A stretch of 19,195 nt of DNA, taken from NCBI GenBank assembly GCA_027310535.1, contig DAIDAQ010000053.1, positions 1 through 19,195 on the forward strand, in the 5' to 3' direction. Below, piece after piece: positions 1 through 7,578 of the stretch (position 1 is its first letter; each line of letters starts with the position of its first letter). This DNA is from Candidatus Micrarchaeaceae archaeon. GTDB taxonomy: Archaea > Micrarchaeota > Micrarchaeia > Micrarchaeales > Micrarchaeaceae. The notes under the pieces were generated by a model. That model did not search any database, was not told the DNA's origin, and saw only the letters and a program-made list of their open reading frames with translations. The position numbers and the translations under genes were made by a program.

Positions 1-10
1 CTGTTACGCA

Positions 11-20
11 AGCTATATAA
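11..20 (+). promoter_or_regulatory. Putative TATA box of lonB
   Basis: An A/T-rich TATA-like stretch (ctatataa) lies about 55 bases before the lonB TTG start. Archaeal transcription usually begins about 25 bases downstream of such a box, which would give a leader of about 30 bases. This rests on sequence pattern only. Confidence 0.35.
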
Positions 21-73
21 CATTTTAACCCCTTAATTTATTAATAGTCTTTTCCGGAAAAAAGCGTGAAACC

Positions 74-2008
74 TTGGAGAGCTTCAAAACTACAGCAGAC
101 ATAAAAGTCCCTGAGAGGCTTATCGACCAGATAATAGGCCAGAGGAAAGCAGTCGACATAATAAAAAAGGCGGCAAGGCAGCGCAGGAACGTCCTTCTAA
201 TCGGATCGCCGGGGACAGGCAAGACCCTGCTTGCGCAGGCCATGGCAGAATTGCTGCCTACAACAGAGCTCGAGGATGTACTTGTCTACAGGAACCAAAA
301 CGATGAAAATGTGCCACTGATCAAGGTCGTAAAGACGTACCAGAACAGCAAGGAAAAGGTCGGGAACGGGCAGGGCAGGAGGATGGTACAGGAGGAGAGG
401 CAGAAGGGCAGGATGGCGATGAGCAGGGCCGGGTCCATAATTACGCCACTCATATTCGGGCTGGTGATAATCCTCTTTGTCCTCTCTATAAGCGGCTATT
501 TTTCAGGGTATGAAATAATAGTGCTCGCCGCGCTGATACTTGGGGTTCTGATATTCGGATCCATGGCCCTCTTCACGACGGGGCTAATGCGGAGGATGCC
601 TCTTCCCGGCGGTGCCGATCTGAACGAACCAAAACTGATAGTTGACAATACAGGGATGAAGGCCGCGCCCTTCATCGATGCGACAGGCACAAAGGCGGGC
701 GCTCTGTTTGGTGACGTCAAGCACGACCCGTTGCAGTCAGGCGGACTCGGAACTCCGGCCCACCTGCGCGTTGAGAGCGGTGCAATACACAAGGCAAATA
801 ACGGCATACTCTACATAGACGAGATATCAAGCCTCGATCCGCGCTCGCAGCAGGAGCTGCTCACTGCAATGCAGGAGAAAAAGTACGCGATAACGGGCAA
901 GAGCGAGATGAGCTCCGGTGCACTGATAAAGACGGAGCCGGTGCCCTGCGACTTCCTGCTTGTTGCGGCGGGAAACCTGGCTGACATCCAGCACATGCAC
1001 CCTGCGCTCAGGTCAAGGATAAGGGGATATGGGTATGAGGTATACATGGACTCGACGATAGAGGACAGCAAGGCGAACTGCGACGTGTTTGCGAGGTTCG
1101 TCGCGCAGGAGGTAAAGAAGGACGGGAGGATACCGCACTTCGACATGGGGGCTGTTGACTCCATAATCGAGGAGGCGAGAAGGAGGAGCGGAAGGAAGAA
1201 GCACCTCAGCGTCGCCTTCAGGGAGCTTGGAGGGATAGTGAGGGCTGCTGGCGACATAGCTGTTGAGAAAGGCAAGAAGCTGACCACAAAGGAGGATGTC
1301 GTAGAGGCCATGAAGTTCACAAACCCTGTTGAAGTTCAGGCGGTGAACGAGAGCATGGAGGTGAGGAAGGACTACAGGGTCTTCCACATGTCAGGGTACA
1401 GGATCGGGAGCGTAAACGGGCTAGCTGTGGCGGGGGGTTCTGCCGTGGCGCCTGGGTTGGTCCTCCCTATAATCGCTGAGGTGACACCTGCCGGGTCAAA
1501 GTATGAGGGCAAGTTTATACCAACAGGGAAGCTAGGCAAAATAGCCAGCGAGGCGGTGAAAAACGTGAGCGCGATAATAAAGAAGCACATAGGGACAGAC
1601 ATATCGAACTTCGACATGCATGTCCAGTTCCTGCAGACTTATGAGGGCATAGAGGGGGACAGCGCAAGCATCGCTGTTGCCATCAGCATACTCTCTGCAA
1701 TGGAGAACATGCCAATAGACCAGTCGGTGGCGATGACTGGCTCGCTCACCGTCAGGGGGGAGGTCCTGCCCGTAGGGGGACTCACCGGTAAGGTGGAGGC
1801 GGCGATAGGCGCCGGCATAAAGACCGTGATCCTCCCTGCGAGCAACCTAGATGATGTCTATCTTCACGAAGGGCTCAAGGGCAGGGTGAAGCTTATACCA
1901 GTGAAAACCTTCTCGCAGGTGATAAAGGCAGCGATCAAGCCTAGCAAAGCAAGGAATGAGGTTATAAGGAAGCTTAATAGATACGAAAAGCTCGCAGGGC
2001 GGAGCTAG
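74..2008 (+). CDS. lonB: Membrane-anchored ATP-dependent Lon protease (archaeal LonB)
   Basis: ATP-dependent serine protease of the archaeal LonB type, which degrades misfolded and regulatory proteins at the inner face of the membrane. The 644-residue protein has an AAA+ domain with Walker A GSPGTGKT at about residues 44-51. Two membrane helices at about 121-142 and 147-170 are inserted within the AAA+ module, as is typical of LonB. Walker B (ILYIDE) is at 245-250. The C-terminal protease domain carries the Ser-Lys dyad: S530 in EGDSAS and K573 in TGKVEAA. The length fits the family. The start is a TTG, since no in-frame ATG lies nearby and the N-terminus already aligns with the family; no strong ribosome-binding site is visible. 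It converges on priS with a 4-base overlap of the stop codons. The family assignment is very secure. Confidence 0.96.
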   Translation: MESFKTTADIKVPERLIDQIIGQRKAVDIIKKAARQRRNVLLIGSPGTGKTLLAQAMAELLPTTELEDVLVYRNQNDENVPLIKVVKTYQNSKEKVGNGQGRRMVQEERQKGRMAMSRAGSIITPLIFGLVIILFVLSISGYFSGYEIIVLAALILGVLIFGSMALFTTGLMRRMPLPGGADLNEPKLIVDNTGMKAAPFIDATGTKAGALFGDVKHDPLQSGGLGTPAHLRVESGAIHKANNGILYIDEISSLDPRSQQELLTAMQEKKYAITGKSEMSSGALIKTEPVPCDFLLVAAGNLADIQHMHPALRSRIRGYGYEVYMDSTIEDSKANCDVFARFVAQEVKKDGRIPHFDMGAVDSIIEEARRRSGRKKHLSVAFRELGGIVRAAGDIAVEKGKKLTTKEDVVEAMKFTNPVEVQAVNESMEVRKDYRVFHMSGYRIGSVNGLAVAGGSAVAPGLVLPIIAEVTPAGSKYEGKFIPTGKLGKIASEAVKNVSAIIKKHIGTDISNFDMHVQFLQTYEGIEGDSASIAVAISILSAMENMPIDQSVAMTGSLTVRGEVLPVGGLTGKVEAAIGAGIKTVILPASNLDDVYLHEGLKGRVKLIPVKTFSQVIKAAIKPSKARNEVIRKLNRYEKLAGRS

Positions 2009-3171
2009 GCAAGGACCGCTGTTTTCTTCAGGATGAGGTAGACCGCAGCGTATGTGGGAAGTTCCACAGTTTTGCCATCGAACGGGCCGAACGGCAGGCC
2101 ATTCATGCTGAACTCGGGCACTTTAGTGGTCTTGACCCTGACATGGCCGTCTCTGAAGAAGGGCGCGGCCTTCATCGGGTCGAATGACTCTACATCCTGC
2201 ACCGGCTTTGCCTGCAAGCCGGTTCCTGGGTGTAGGGTGCCAGGCAGCCTTATCAGGTGTTCGATGCCGCTCGTCACGTTCCGGTCTATGGCGCTCGTTT
2301 GACTTATGGCTATCGAACCGAGCGCGTTCGCCCAAAACCTCTCCTTGTGTGGTATGTCTATCTGGTCCCAGTTACCTGTGGTGATACCGAAGATTATATT
2401 GGCTTTGTTTCTTATCAGTCTCTTTGCCGTCGGTGCGTCTACACCCATCTTCACTAATGCTTCATATCCGGAGTTTAATGCAGAGATCACTGCAGCTGCA
2501 AGCTTCCCACGCCATCCAGGATCTCTGTACTTTGGTCCCCTTAGGGTCTTGTACCTCTTGCCGCCAGATTCCTCGTCAGTCTCCCTTTCACCGAGGGTTG
2601 GAAAGAGGGATTTGAGGCTCAGTCCCGTCCCTGTTACATAGTCCGTGATCTGCTTGCGCTCGCCTGCCTTCAGCGGGTAGAAGCGCCTGTCGCTAACGTG
2701 AACGTGGTAGCCGCGGTTGCCGCTGAAGTTTATGGATATCGAACCCTTTGATATTCCGAAATCTGGCACCAGAAAATCCTCAACGAGCTTGATTGTTTCC
2801 CTCTTTACAGAGTCAAGGCACGTAGAGCAGACCCACGACCTGCCGTGCTTTTGCTGGCAGGGGAGGTGCAGGTCAGAGGCGTCAAGGTCGAAGACCAGCT
2901 CGGAGCCGAGCCATCCCTTCTTTTCCATGGGCCTAGCTTCCGGGAGGCTGTAGAACGCCGATGAGACTGAAACAGAGGCGGGTGCAGAGGCTGCAAGGTA
3001 CTGGTTGAACACCCTGCTGTTCCGGAATCCAATGTGCCTCTTCACTATCGCGTTCTCGAAGTCGCCGAATCCAAACTCGCGCTGCTCGACCCTCTCAACG
3101 CGCAGGGAGGAGGCCCTATAGAACTCAGAGTACTTAAGGTGCAGGAACCTGGCGGTCCTTTCGTCAAGCAT
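2005..3171 (-). CDS. priS: DNA primase small (catalytic) subunit PriS
   Basis: Catalytic subunit of the archaeal/eukaryotic-type primase, which makes primers for replication with PriL. The 388-residue protein shows the family signatures in order: catalytic DLD at 95-97, a zinc-knuckle region with C105, H109, C115 and C118, the nucleotide-binding SGNRGYHVH at 150-158, a candidate third acidic residue D296, and RLPGTLHPGTG near 308-318. The ATG start gives a normal N-terminus. It lies 46 bases downstream of the radical SAM gene on the same strand and may be co-transcribed with it. Its TAG stop overlaps the lonB stop on the opposite strand by 4 bases. The large subunit PriL is not in this window. 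Confidence 0.95.
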   Translation of the reverse strand: MLDERTARFLHLKYSEFYRASSLRVERVEQREFGFGDFENAIVKRHIGFRNSRVFNQYLAASAPASVSVSSAFYSLPEARPMEKKGWLGSELVFDLDASDLHLPCQQKHGRSWVCSTCLDSVKRETIKLVEDFLVPDFGISKGSISINFSGNRGYHVHVSDRRFYPLKAGERKQITDYVTGTGLSLKSLFPTLGERETDEESGGKRYKTLRGPKYRDPGWRGKLAAAVISALNSGYEALVKMGVDAPTAKRLIRNKANIIFGITTGNWDQIDIPHKERFWANALGSIAISQTSAIDRNVTSGIEHLIRLPGTLHPGTGLQAKPVQDVESFDPMKAAPFFRDGHVRVKTTKVPEFSMNGLPFGPFDGKTVELPTYAAVYLILKKTAVLA

Positions 3172-3217
3172 CCAATCAATAGGATAGGAGGGCCAATGGC
3201 TAAATCGCTTTCTTCGC

Positions 3218-4897
3218 TCAGGCGTTCATCACTTCCGTGATGCTCTCGAGCCTGCTCTTGTTCCCGATGCCCCATACCTTTGCCCTCTCGATGTCCACGC
3301 CGCCCTTCTTTGCCATACCCTCTATGAACTTCATCATTGCATAACCGCCCAGGTTTATCACGCTGGATATCGCCATCTTCGCCGCTGGGTTGCCCTTCGA
3401 CTCCATGCCTGCATTCCTTGTGGCCATCTTCGCCAGGTGCCTGTACGATGCATAGTAGACGGCAAGCATGGAGGGGTTCAACATGCTCCTGTTCAGCTGC
3501 TTGCCCTTTATCCTCCCTAGCGGCACGTTGAGCATGGGGGTGACTGTAAATTCAAACGGCCTTCCTTCAACATAGGAGTTGCTCAACCGGTTTATCAGCG
3601 CTACGGTATCCCAGTTGTCCTCGTCAGTCTCCCCCTCCTGACCCACCTGGACGGTGAACGCGGGCCTCCAGTAATACCTTGTGAGCTCCTGCACGCCACT
3701 CCAGACAATCTCCTGCCAGCTGCCATCGACCCCGATCTTCAACGGCAGGGTCTTCGCCGGCATATGCTTCCTCGCGAGCTCCTCGCTGCCTGTCTCAAGC
3801 CCGGTCTGTATTCCGACCCAGTTCTTCGGGCCCGTACGCATTACACCAGAGAGCTTCTTGACCAGCTCGGGGTAGCCTGCTGGGATCGATATCCTGCCGT
3901 GCGTTGGGTTTGAGGTTTCGATCCCCTTCACTGACATTACGGCCTGCATAAGGTCAACGAGGGCCTCTTCATTCGGCACGAAGAACGGGCCGTGCCTATA
4001 GCCGAAAAATTCGTCAGAATGCAGCCAAGCCTTCGTGGCCCCGCCCTCGTTCACGTTCACTTCTATCTCTTTCTTTATCATCTCAAGCGTGTAGTATCGC
4101 AGTGGCCGTAGTGTGACCTCACAGAAATCACAGCCTACGCCGCATCCCCTCATGATCTCGACCATTGACTTCGTTGAGGGGTGGACTATTGTAGATATTT
4201 GCTCAAGCTTTGGGTATGCCCCATATGAGGTCCTCGCAATGAACTTTTCATCATGTATCTCGCTCATGCGAAAGTTGGCATCGAACGTGTTGTACCCGAC
4301 CTTGAACATGCTCTTGTCTATGCTGCCGCTTATGATCTGCTCGAAAAGCTCGTTTAATACGTCGTCTGTCTCGCCCTGCACCGCATAATCGATGTTCAGC
4401 CTCTCGAAATCCTCCCTCAATATTGTGAACTCCCATACGCCGGGGCCGCCGACTACGAGTTTCGCCCTCTTCCCCTGCCTGAGCCTGTTGAGCTGTGCAA
4501 TTAGGCTCTCCCACTCGGCACGCACCCAAGCATAGAAGTCCCCACCAAAGATAGCTGCATAGGACATCGTGAGCGGCCCTATGCCGAGCGGATCCATCGT
4601 GGAGACCCCTATGATCTCCGTGCCATGGTCGATGAATCTGTGTGCATTGGCGATGTCGGTTACAGCTATCTCCTCTTTAGGGTGCTTCTTCAGCAGAGTC
4701 GCCTCCAGCTTCCTTATTGAATAGGGAGCGTGCAGGAGCTGCCCGTCAGGGAAGGTTTTTGGGTATTTGCCGCGGAGGAACTTGTATATCGTCCCTGGAA
4801 CAGCGGCTTTTGGCGCGCTTGGGAGGAAGTCGAGCAGCGGAAAGTCCCTAAAGGTAAATATGAGTGAATTGTCTGCCACCAAAACGTATTTTGCCAT
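3218..4897 (-). CDS. B12-binding-type radical SAM protein
   Basis: Radical S-adenosylmethionine enzyme of about 559 residues. The N-terminal part resembles a cobalamin-binding (Rossmann-like) domain, with VVGGPGVWEF and a following YAVQGE segment, the usual order in B12-binding radical SAM proteins. The radical SAM core carries the 4Fe-4S cysteines as CGVGCDFC (C252, C256, C259 counted from the chosen start), followed by a GLETGSEE segment. The C-terminal part includes GGYAMMKF. I chose the ATG at 4897 rather than the TTG at 4927. Candidate TATA boxes near 4939 and 4950 place the transcript start at about 4913-4924, downstream of that TTG. Substrate and reaction cannot be told from the sequence; methylation or an unusual C-C or C-S bond reaction would fit. 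It lies directly upstream of priS. Confidence 0.85.
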   Translation of the reverse strand: MAKYVLVADNSLIFTFRDFPLLDFLPSAPKAAVPGTIYKFLRGKYPKTFPDGQLLHAPYSIRKLEATLLKKHPKEEIAVTDIANAHRFIDHGTEIIGVSTMDPLGIGPLTMSYAAIFGGDFYAWVRAEWESLIAQLNRLRQGKRAKLVVGGPGVWEFTILREDFERLNIDYAVQGETDDVLNELFEQIISGSIDKSMFKVGYNTFDANFRMSEIHDEKFIARTSYGAYPKLEQISTIVHPSTKSMVEIMRGCGVGCDFCEVTLRPLRYYTLEMIKKEIEVNVNEGGATKAWLHSDEFFGYRHGPFFVPNEEALVDLMQAVMSVKGIETSNPTHGRISIPAGYPELVKKLSGVMRTGPKNWVGIQTGLETGSEELARKHMPAKTLPLKIGVDGSWQEIVWSGVQELTRYYWRPAFTVQVGQEGETDEDNWDTVALINRLSNSYVEGRPFEFTVTPMLNVPLGRIKGKQLNRSMLNPSMLAVYYASYRHLAKMATRNAGMESKGNPAAKMAISSVINLGGYAMMKFIEGMAKKGGVDIERAKVWGIGNKSRLESITEVMNA

Positions 4898-4932
4898 TAT
4901 ATCTTGCCTATAAGTTAGAGATAGCAAACAGC

Positions 4933-4957
4933 AGGATTTTAAGCCTTTATTTTAATC
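4933..4957 (-). promoter_or_regulatory. Candidate TATA boxes for the radical SAM/priS unit
   Basis: Two minus-strand A/T stretches (gattaaaataaagg and ggcttaaaatcc) lie 40-55 bases upstream of the ATG at 4897. Either would start transcription between about 4913 and 4924, which supports the ATG start over the upstream TTG. Pattern evidence only. Confidence 0.35.
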
Positions 4958-5070
4958 TGTTTGTAGGCACCTCTACTTTTTTACGAGCCGCTATTAAATA
5001 TAACTGCACAAACAGCCAGTAGTGGGCATCAAAGCATCGCCTTTTGCAGGAGCGGGCTACATCGCAATGT

Positions 5071-5078
5071 ATTTTATT
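5071..5078 (+). promoter_or_regulatory. Candidate TATA box of tRNA-Ser
   Basis: The sequence tattttat is centred about 30 bases before the mature 5' end of tRNA-Ser, the expected distance for an archaeal tRNA promoter with a short leader. A second A/T stretch (ctaaaaaat, about 5082-5090) is closer and less well placed. Confidence 0.35.
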
Positions 5079-5104
5079 GGTTGCTAAAAAATCTAATAAC
5101 GTAT

Positions 5105-5228
5105 GCCAGGGTGGCAGAATCTGGTAACGCGCTGGTCTTGAGTCTGCTCAAGAGCTGATCGGTGATGCGAAAAGAGCAAGTTAACCAGTGCCCTTCGGGG
5201 CTTTAGGGTTCGAATCCCTACCCTGGCG
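5105..5228 (+). tRNA. tRNA-Ser(UGA) with a 40-base intron at 37/38
   Basis: Acceptor arms GCCAGGG (5105-5111) and CCCTGGC (5221-5227) pair perfectly, with discriminator G at 5228. The T arm is TAGGG-TTCGAAT-CCCTA (5204-5220). The long variable arm GCCC-TTCG-GGGC marks a class II tRNA, and G73 favours Ser over Leu. The anticodon stem is CTGGT (5132-5136) with ACCAG (5184-5188), and the anticodon TGA is at 5139-5141. The intron is about 5143-5182. A bulge-helix-bulge can be drawn: CTTG (5137-5140) pairs with CAAG (5177-5180), flanked by three-base bulges AGT and TTA. Cutting after the second base of each bulge gives the canonical 37/38 junction and a mature RNA of 84 bases. The intron-side helix is weak. 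No CCA is encoded. Confidence 0.93.
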
Positions 5229-5229
5229 G

Positions 5230-5238
5230 TTTTATAAC
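5230..5238 (+). promoter_or_regulatory. TATA box consistent with a leaderless start of the glycosidase-like gene
   Basis: The sequence ttttataac begins two bases after tRNA-Ser and is centred about 27 bases before the ATG at 5262. That is the spacing expected if transcription starts at or next to the start codon, giving a leaderless mRNA. No ribosome-binding site precedes the ATG, which agrees. Confidence 0.4.
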
Positions 5239-5261
5239 CATGTGGGTCTTCACGCTGCAAT

Positions 5262-6302
5262 ATGCAGCGTTGCGTACAGCACCATTCAAAAGCAGACCAG
5301 CACGCAGATAAGCCTTGCCACCGCAATAAACATGGTGTCTCATTGCCCGCGCGCCACTTCCACGCAATAGTGGTTGCTCTTGCCGTGCTTGCTGTTTCGC
5401 TTTCACTGCTGCTTTACTTGAGCCGTTCCTTGGCTTTAAGCAGGGGCCCGCCTGTAATTATTGGGATTGGAACCCACGGAAACCTTAGCTCTGAGGATGT
5501 GGCTCTGTCTAGCGGAGTTAGGTACTTCAGAAATGACATAACGCTGGAGCCTCAGCAGGTAAGCCAGATAATGAATGAGAGCTCGCAGTACGGGGCAAGG
5601 TATCTTGGCATTCTGGACTATGCAACCCTTGGCGGGATTTCCGTAAAGGGCTGGAACACCACAGTATGGAACAGGACGGTTGCAAAAGCAGTGGCAGACT
5701 ATCCGGAGATAGCCACTTGGGAGGTCTGGAACCAGCCATGGTTCGGCCCATTCCAGACAGGGCTCGTCAACGGCAGCGCATACAACTACTACAGAGTGAC
5801 AAGGGACGCTTACCTGCAGATAAAGAAGGCAGAACCGAACTCCACAGTAGTGTGCTTCGGCGGGGCCCCGATCGCCGACTATGGCACGCTGCTATGGTAT
5901 GAACAGGCGTGGGGTTATGGAATGGCCAGGTACTGTGATGCGATATCGCTGCATGCTTATCCAAGCCTGCCTTTCAACCAGTCAGAACAGAAAACATGGA
6001 GTACGTACCTGTCAGCGTATGAGAATTTAACAGGGAAACCAATCTGGATAACAGAAACGGGGCTGCCAGTCATTGCGGGAACGCAGCTGACGCAGGATGC
6101 GCAATCAGCTTTCATGAGAGAGGGCATTGCCTTCTTTTCCAGTTTTGTTTATATCAAGAGGGTCTACTGGTTCGACTTATGGGAGGGTTCAAAACAGTAC
6201 GATTACGGGCTTCTAAATGACACTGACCCGACAGGCACCGCAAAGGCAGCGTGGAAGGTCTTTACCTCGCTTTATTATGGCAGTGCGTCATCGCCGAAGT
6301 AG
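5262..6302 (+). CDS. Membrane-anchored clan GH-A glycosidase-like protein with altered acid/base residue
   Basis: A 346-residue protein with a histidine-rich N-terminus (residues 7-34), one hydrophobic segment at about 35-53 that should act as signal anchor or signal peptide, and an extracellular TIM-barrel-like domain. Hallmarks of clan GH-A glycosidases (GH39/GH5-like) are visible: WEVWNQPW at 153-160, SLHAYP at 229-234, and WITETG at 262-267 with the probable nucleophile E265. Clan GH-A enzymes have Asn-Glu at the first site, the Glu being the acid/base; here it is Gln (Q158, codon CAG). Activity may therefore be lost or changed to binding. About nine N-glycosylation sequons fit an exported archaeal protein. 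The ATG start is supported by a well-spaced TATA box; a TTG near residue 28 is an alternative. The exact GH family is uncertain. Confidence 0.75.
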   Translation: MQRCVQHHSKADQHADKPCHRNKHGVSLPARHFHAIVVALAVLAVSLSLLLYLSRSLALSRGPPVIIGIGTHGNLSSEDVALSSGVRYFRNDITLEPQQVSQIMNESSQYGARYLGILDYATLGGISVKGWNTTVWNRTVAKAVADYPEIATWEVWNQPWFGPFQTGLVNGSAYNYYRVTRDAYLQIKKAEPNSTVVCFGGAPIADYGTLLWYEQAWGYGMARYCDAISLHAYPSLPFNQSEQKTWSTYLSAYENLTGKPIWITETGLPVIAGTQLTQDAQSAFMREGIAFFSSFVYIKRVYWFDLWEGSKQYDYGLLNDTDPTGTAKAAWKVFTSLYYGSASSPK

Positions 6303-6309
6303 ATACTGC

Positions 6310-6723
6310 TCAATTGCTTCCAGGGCGTTTATGGAAAGCACTATATGCGAGCCCTATATCGAAAAAATCCAACTTTCCATGCATAGGTATCGGGTGCTTT
6401 AGTCTTGCCGCATCCCTGAGAACAAAACCATATTTGTCATTGGAGTACTTCCCTGATGCTAAACGCCTTGGCATGTCTTTCTTGAAAAGCTCCCGGTAAT
6501 CGTATTTTATCACATTGCATAAGACCGCCGATCAGACGACTGCTCGTCTTGGCAGCAGCTCGGGGCCAAGGCGGAAGTGCAGGCAGGCATCTTTCTCCAC
6601 CTTATCTGAGGAGTGTATGGGGAGCGGCTCCCTGAACCTCGTGTTCCAGTTCCTGAGCTCTATTGTCTTCCTCCGTTGGAGGATGAGCTCGGCATAGGGC
6701 CGCCTTAGCGATAGGTACTTCAT
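6310..6723 (-). pseudogene. ASCH-domain protein interrupted by one in-frame TGA
   Basis: The reading frame resembles a small ASCH-domain (PUA-like RNA-binding fold) protein. It begins MKYLSLRRPYAELIL and continues KTIELRNW, typical of the family N-terminus. It ends with KYGFVLRDA and HGKLDFFDIGL, typical of the C-terminus. A single TGA at 6532-6534 splits it after about 63 codons. The frame is otherwise unbroken to the true stop at 6310, a further 73 codons, and the spacing of family motifs is kept. In family members a Gly would fit at the stop, and GGA to TGA is one base change. The downstream half could only start on its own from a GTG at 6513. It converges on the glycosidase-like gene with 7 bases between stops. 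Recoding is possible but unsupported; other genes here use TGA as a stop. Confidence 0.75.
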
Positions 6724-6756
6724 GACGTCACTGTACTGATATAATGCAACGTATGG

Positions 6757-6775
6757 GTTTTTATCCCTTTAAAAG
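6757..6775. promoter_or_regulatory. Divergent promoter region of tRNA-Lys and the ASCH gene
   Basis: This stretch holds tttttat and tttaaaag. On the plus strand the first is about 27 bases before the mature 5' end of tRNA-Lys. On the minus strand the same bases read as gggataaaaaccc and lie about 40 bases before the ASCH start codon. Which box serves which gene is not certain. Confidence 0.35.
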
Positions 6776-6789
6776 AGAGCTACAAACGT

Positions 6790-6863
6790 GGGCTCGTAGC
6801 TCAGCTTGGTAGAGCGGCTGGCTCTTAACCAGTAGGTCGTGGGTCCGAATCCCACCGAGCCCG
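6790..6863 (+). tRNA. tRNA-Lys(CUU)
   Basis: Acceptor GGGCTCG (6790-6796) pairs with CGAGCCC (6856-6862), with discriminator G at 6863. The D arm has the usual TAGCTCAG...GGTAGAGC form. Anticodon stem GCTGG/CCAGT (one G-T pair) encloses loop CTCTTAA with anticodon CTT at 6824-6826. The T arm GTGGG-TCCGAAT-CCCAC has C in place of the usual second T of the TTC motif. There is no intron and no encoded CCA. A broken RibD/DHFR-like gene starts 10 bases downstream. Confidence 0.95.
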
Positions 6864-6873
6864 TGGACTGTGC

Positions 6874-7383
6874 ATGAAGGTTGCAATCAACATGGCCGTC
6901 ACAGCAAACGGTATCATAGCAAAGCCTGATGGCAGCACACCTTTTGTCTCAGAGGAGAATTGGGCCTACCATCTGGGTTGGGTGAAGGCTGCTGATAACA
7001 CGGCTTTAGGCAGAGTCACATATGATGTGCTGAAAAACTCTGGGGAACTAAAACTGTTCAAAGGCGCAAAAATAGTTGTGGTGACACGCAGGCCGAAGAG
7101 AAGCAGGGCAAGGGTGTAATGTTCACGAACATGAAGCCTTTGGGGATCGTGAAGATGCTTGATAAGGAGGGGTTCAATCATGCGCTAGTTACCTGGGGGG
7201 AAACTTAACAGCATCTTCATGAAGAGCGGTGTGGTTGACGAACTGCAGCTGCACATAGAACCTTTCGTCATTGGCACCGACGTAAAACTGTTTTCTGACG
7301 AGAGTTTTGAAAGACAGTTGAAGCTAGTTGGTGTGAAGAAGGTAAATCGGAATGCGCTCCTCCTGCGGTATAGGGTTTTGTAG
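6874..7383 (+). pseudogene. RibD C-terminal/dihydrofolate reductase-like protein, two frameshifts
   Basis: The product resembles the RibD_C/dihydrofolate reductase-like family, NADPH-dependent reductases. It starts MKVAINMAVTANGIIAKPDG, followed by a GRVTYDVL segment and KIVVVTRR. After about 7085-7091 the homology moves to another frame (KGVMFTNMKPLGIVKMLDKEG, then ALVT). At a run of six G at 7195-7200 it returns to the first frame (KLNSIFMKSGVVDEL, then IEPFVIGTDVKLF), ending at TAG 7381-7383. The pieces join in order to about 170 codons, a normal length. The first frame alone stops at 7117-7119. Start: ATG at 6874, 10 bases after tRNA-Lys. Two compensating indels point either to decay or to local sequence error. 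Confidence 0.8.
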
Positions 7384-7578
7384 CCCTCTGCATACTTGCT
7401 ACACCAAGATTTATCAATATATGCGGCATTTACACACGTATGGAAAGGATACGGAATAAGACGCAGGTTTCACACACTAAAGCCGCTTCTATGCTGCGAG
7501 CCTCTGCAGGAACAACCATACCATTGCCCGAAATTGCGGGTAAACATATGTGGGTTACTGCAGAAAATCTGCATTTTC
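7384..7578 (+). promoter_or_regulatory. Leader region of the hemerythrin-like gene with a hairpin by the start codon
   Basis: This stretch is open in the hemerythrin frame, but its translation looks unlike protein (Cys-rich, basic, no family match), so I treat it as untranslated. It holds TATA-like sequences near 7408-7424 (tttatcaatata). A perfect hairpin lies just before the start: TGCAGA (7559-7564), loop AAA, TCTGCA (7568-7573), five bases before the ATG. A second short inverted repeat, CCCG...CGGG, is at about 7527-7540. These could be operator or translational control sites; function is unknown. Confidence 0.35.

Noticed and set aside
5105..5228. tRNA-Leu instead of tRNA-Ser
   Set aside because: The anticodon read with a canonical 37/38 intron is TGA, and the discriminator is G, which fits archaeal Ser rather than Leu.
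5093..5406. Minus-strand ORFs across tRNA-Ser and the start of the glycosidase-like gene
   Set aside because: They run antisense through the tRNA and a supported gene and look like no protein family.
6310..6723. Genome-wide use of TGA as a sense codon
   Set aside because: Several intact genes here, such as radA, the radical SAM gene and the HAD gene, end at TGA at the expected family C-terminus.
7396..7578. Extension of the hemerythrin frame upstream to 7396
   Set aside because: The added 61 residues are Cys-rich and unlike the family; the HHE domain starts right after the ATG at 7579, and the stretch holds promoter-like and hairpin sequences.
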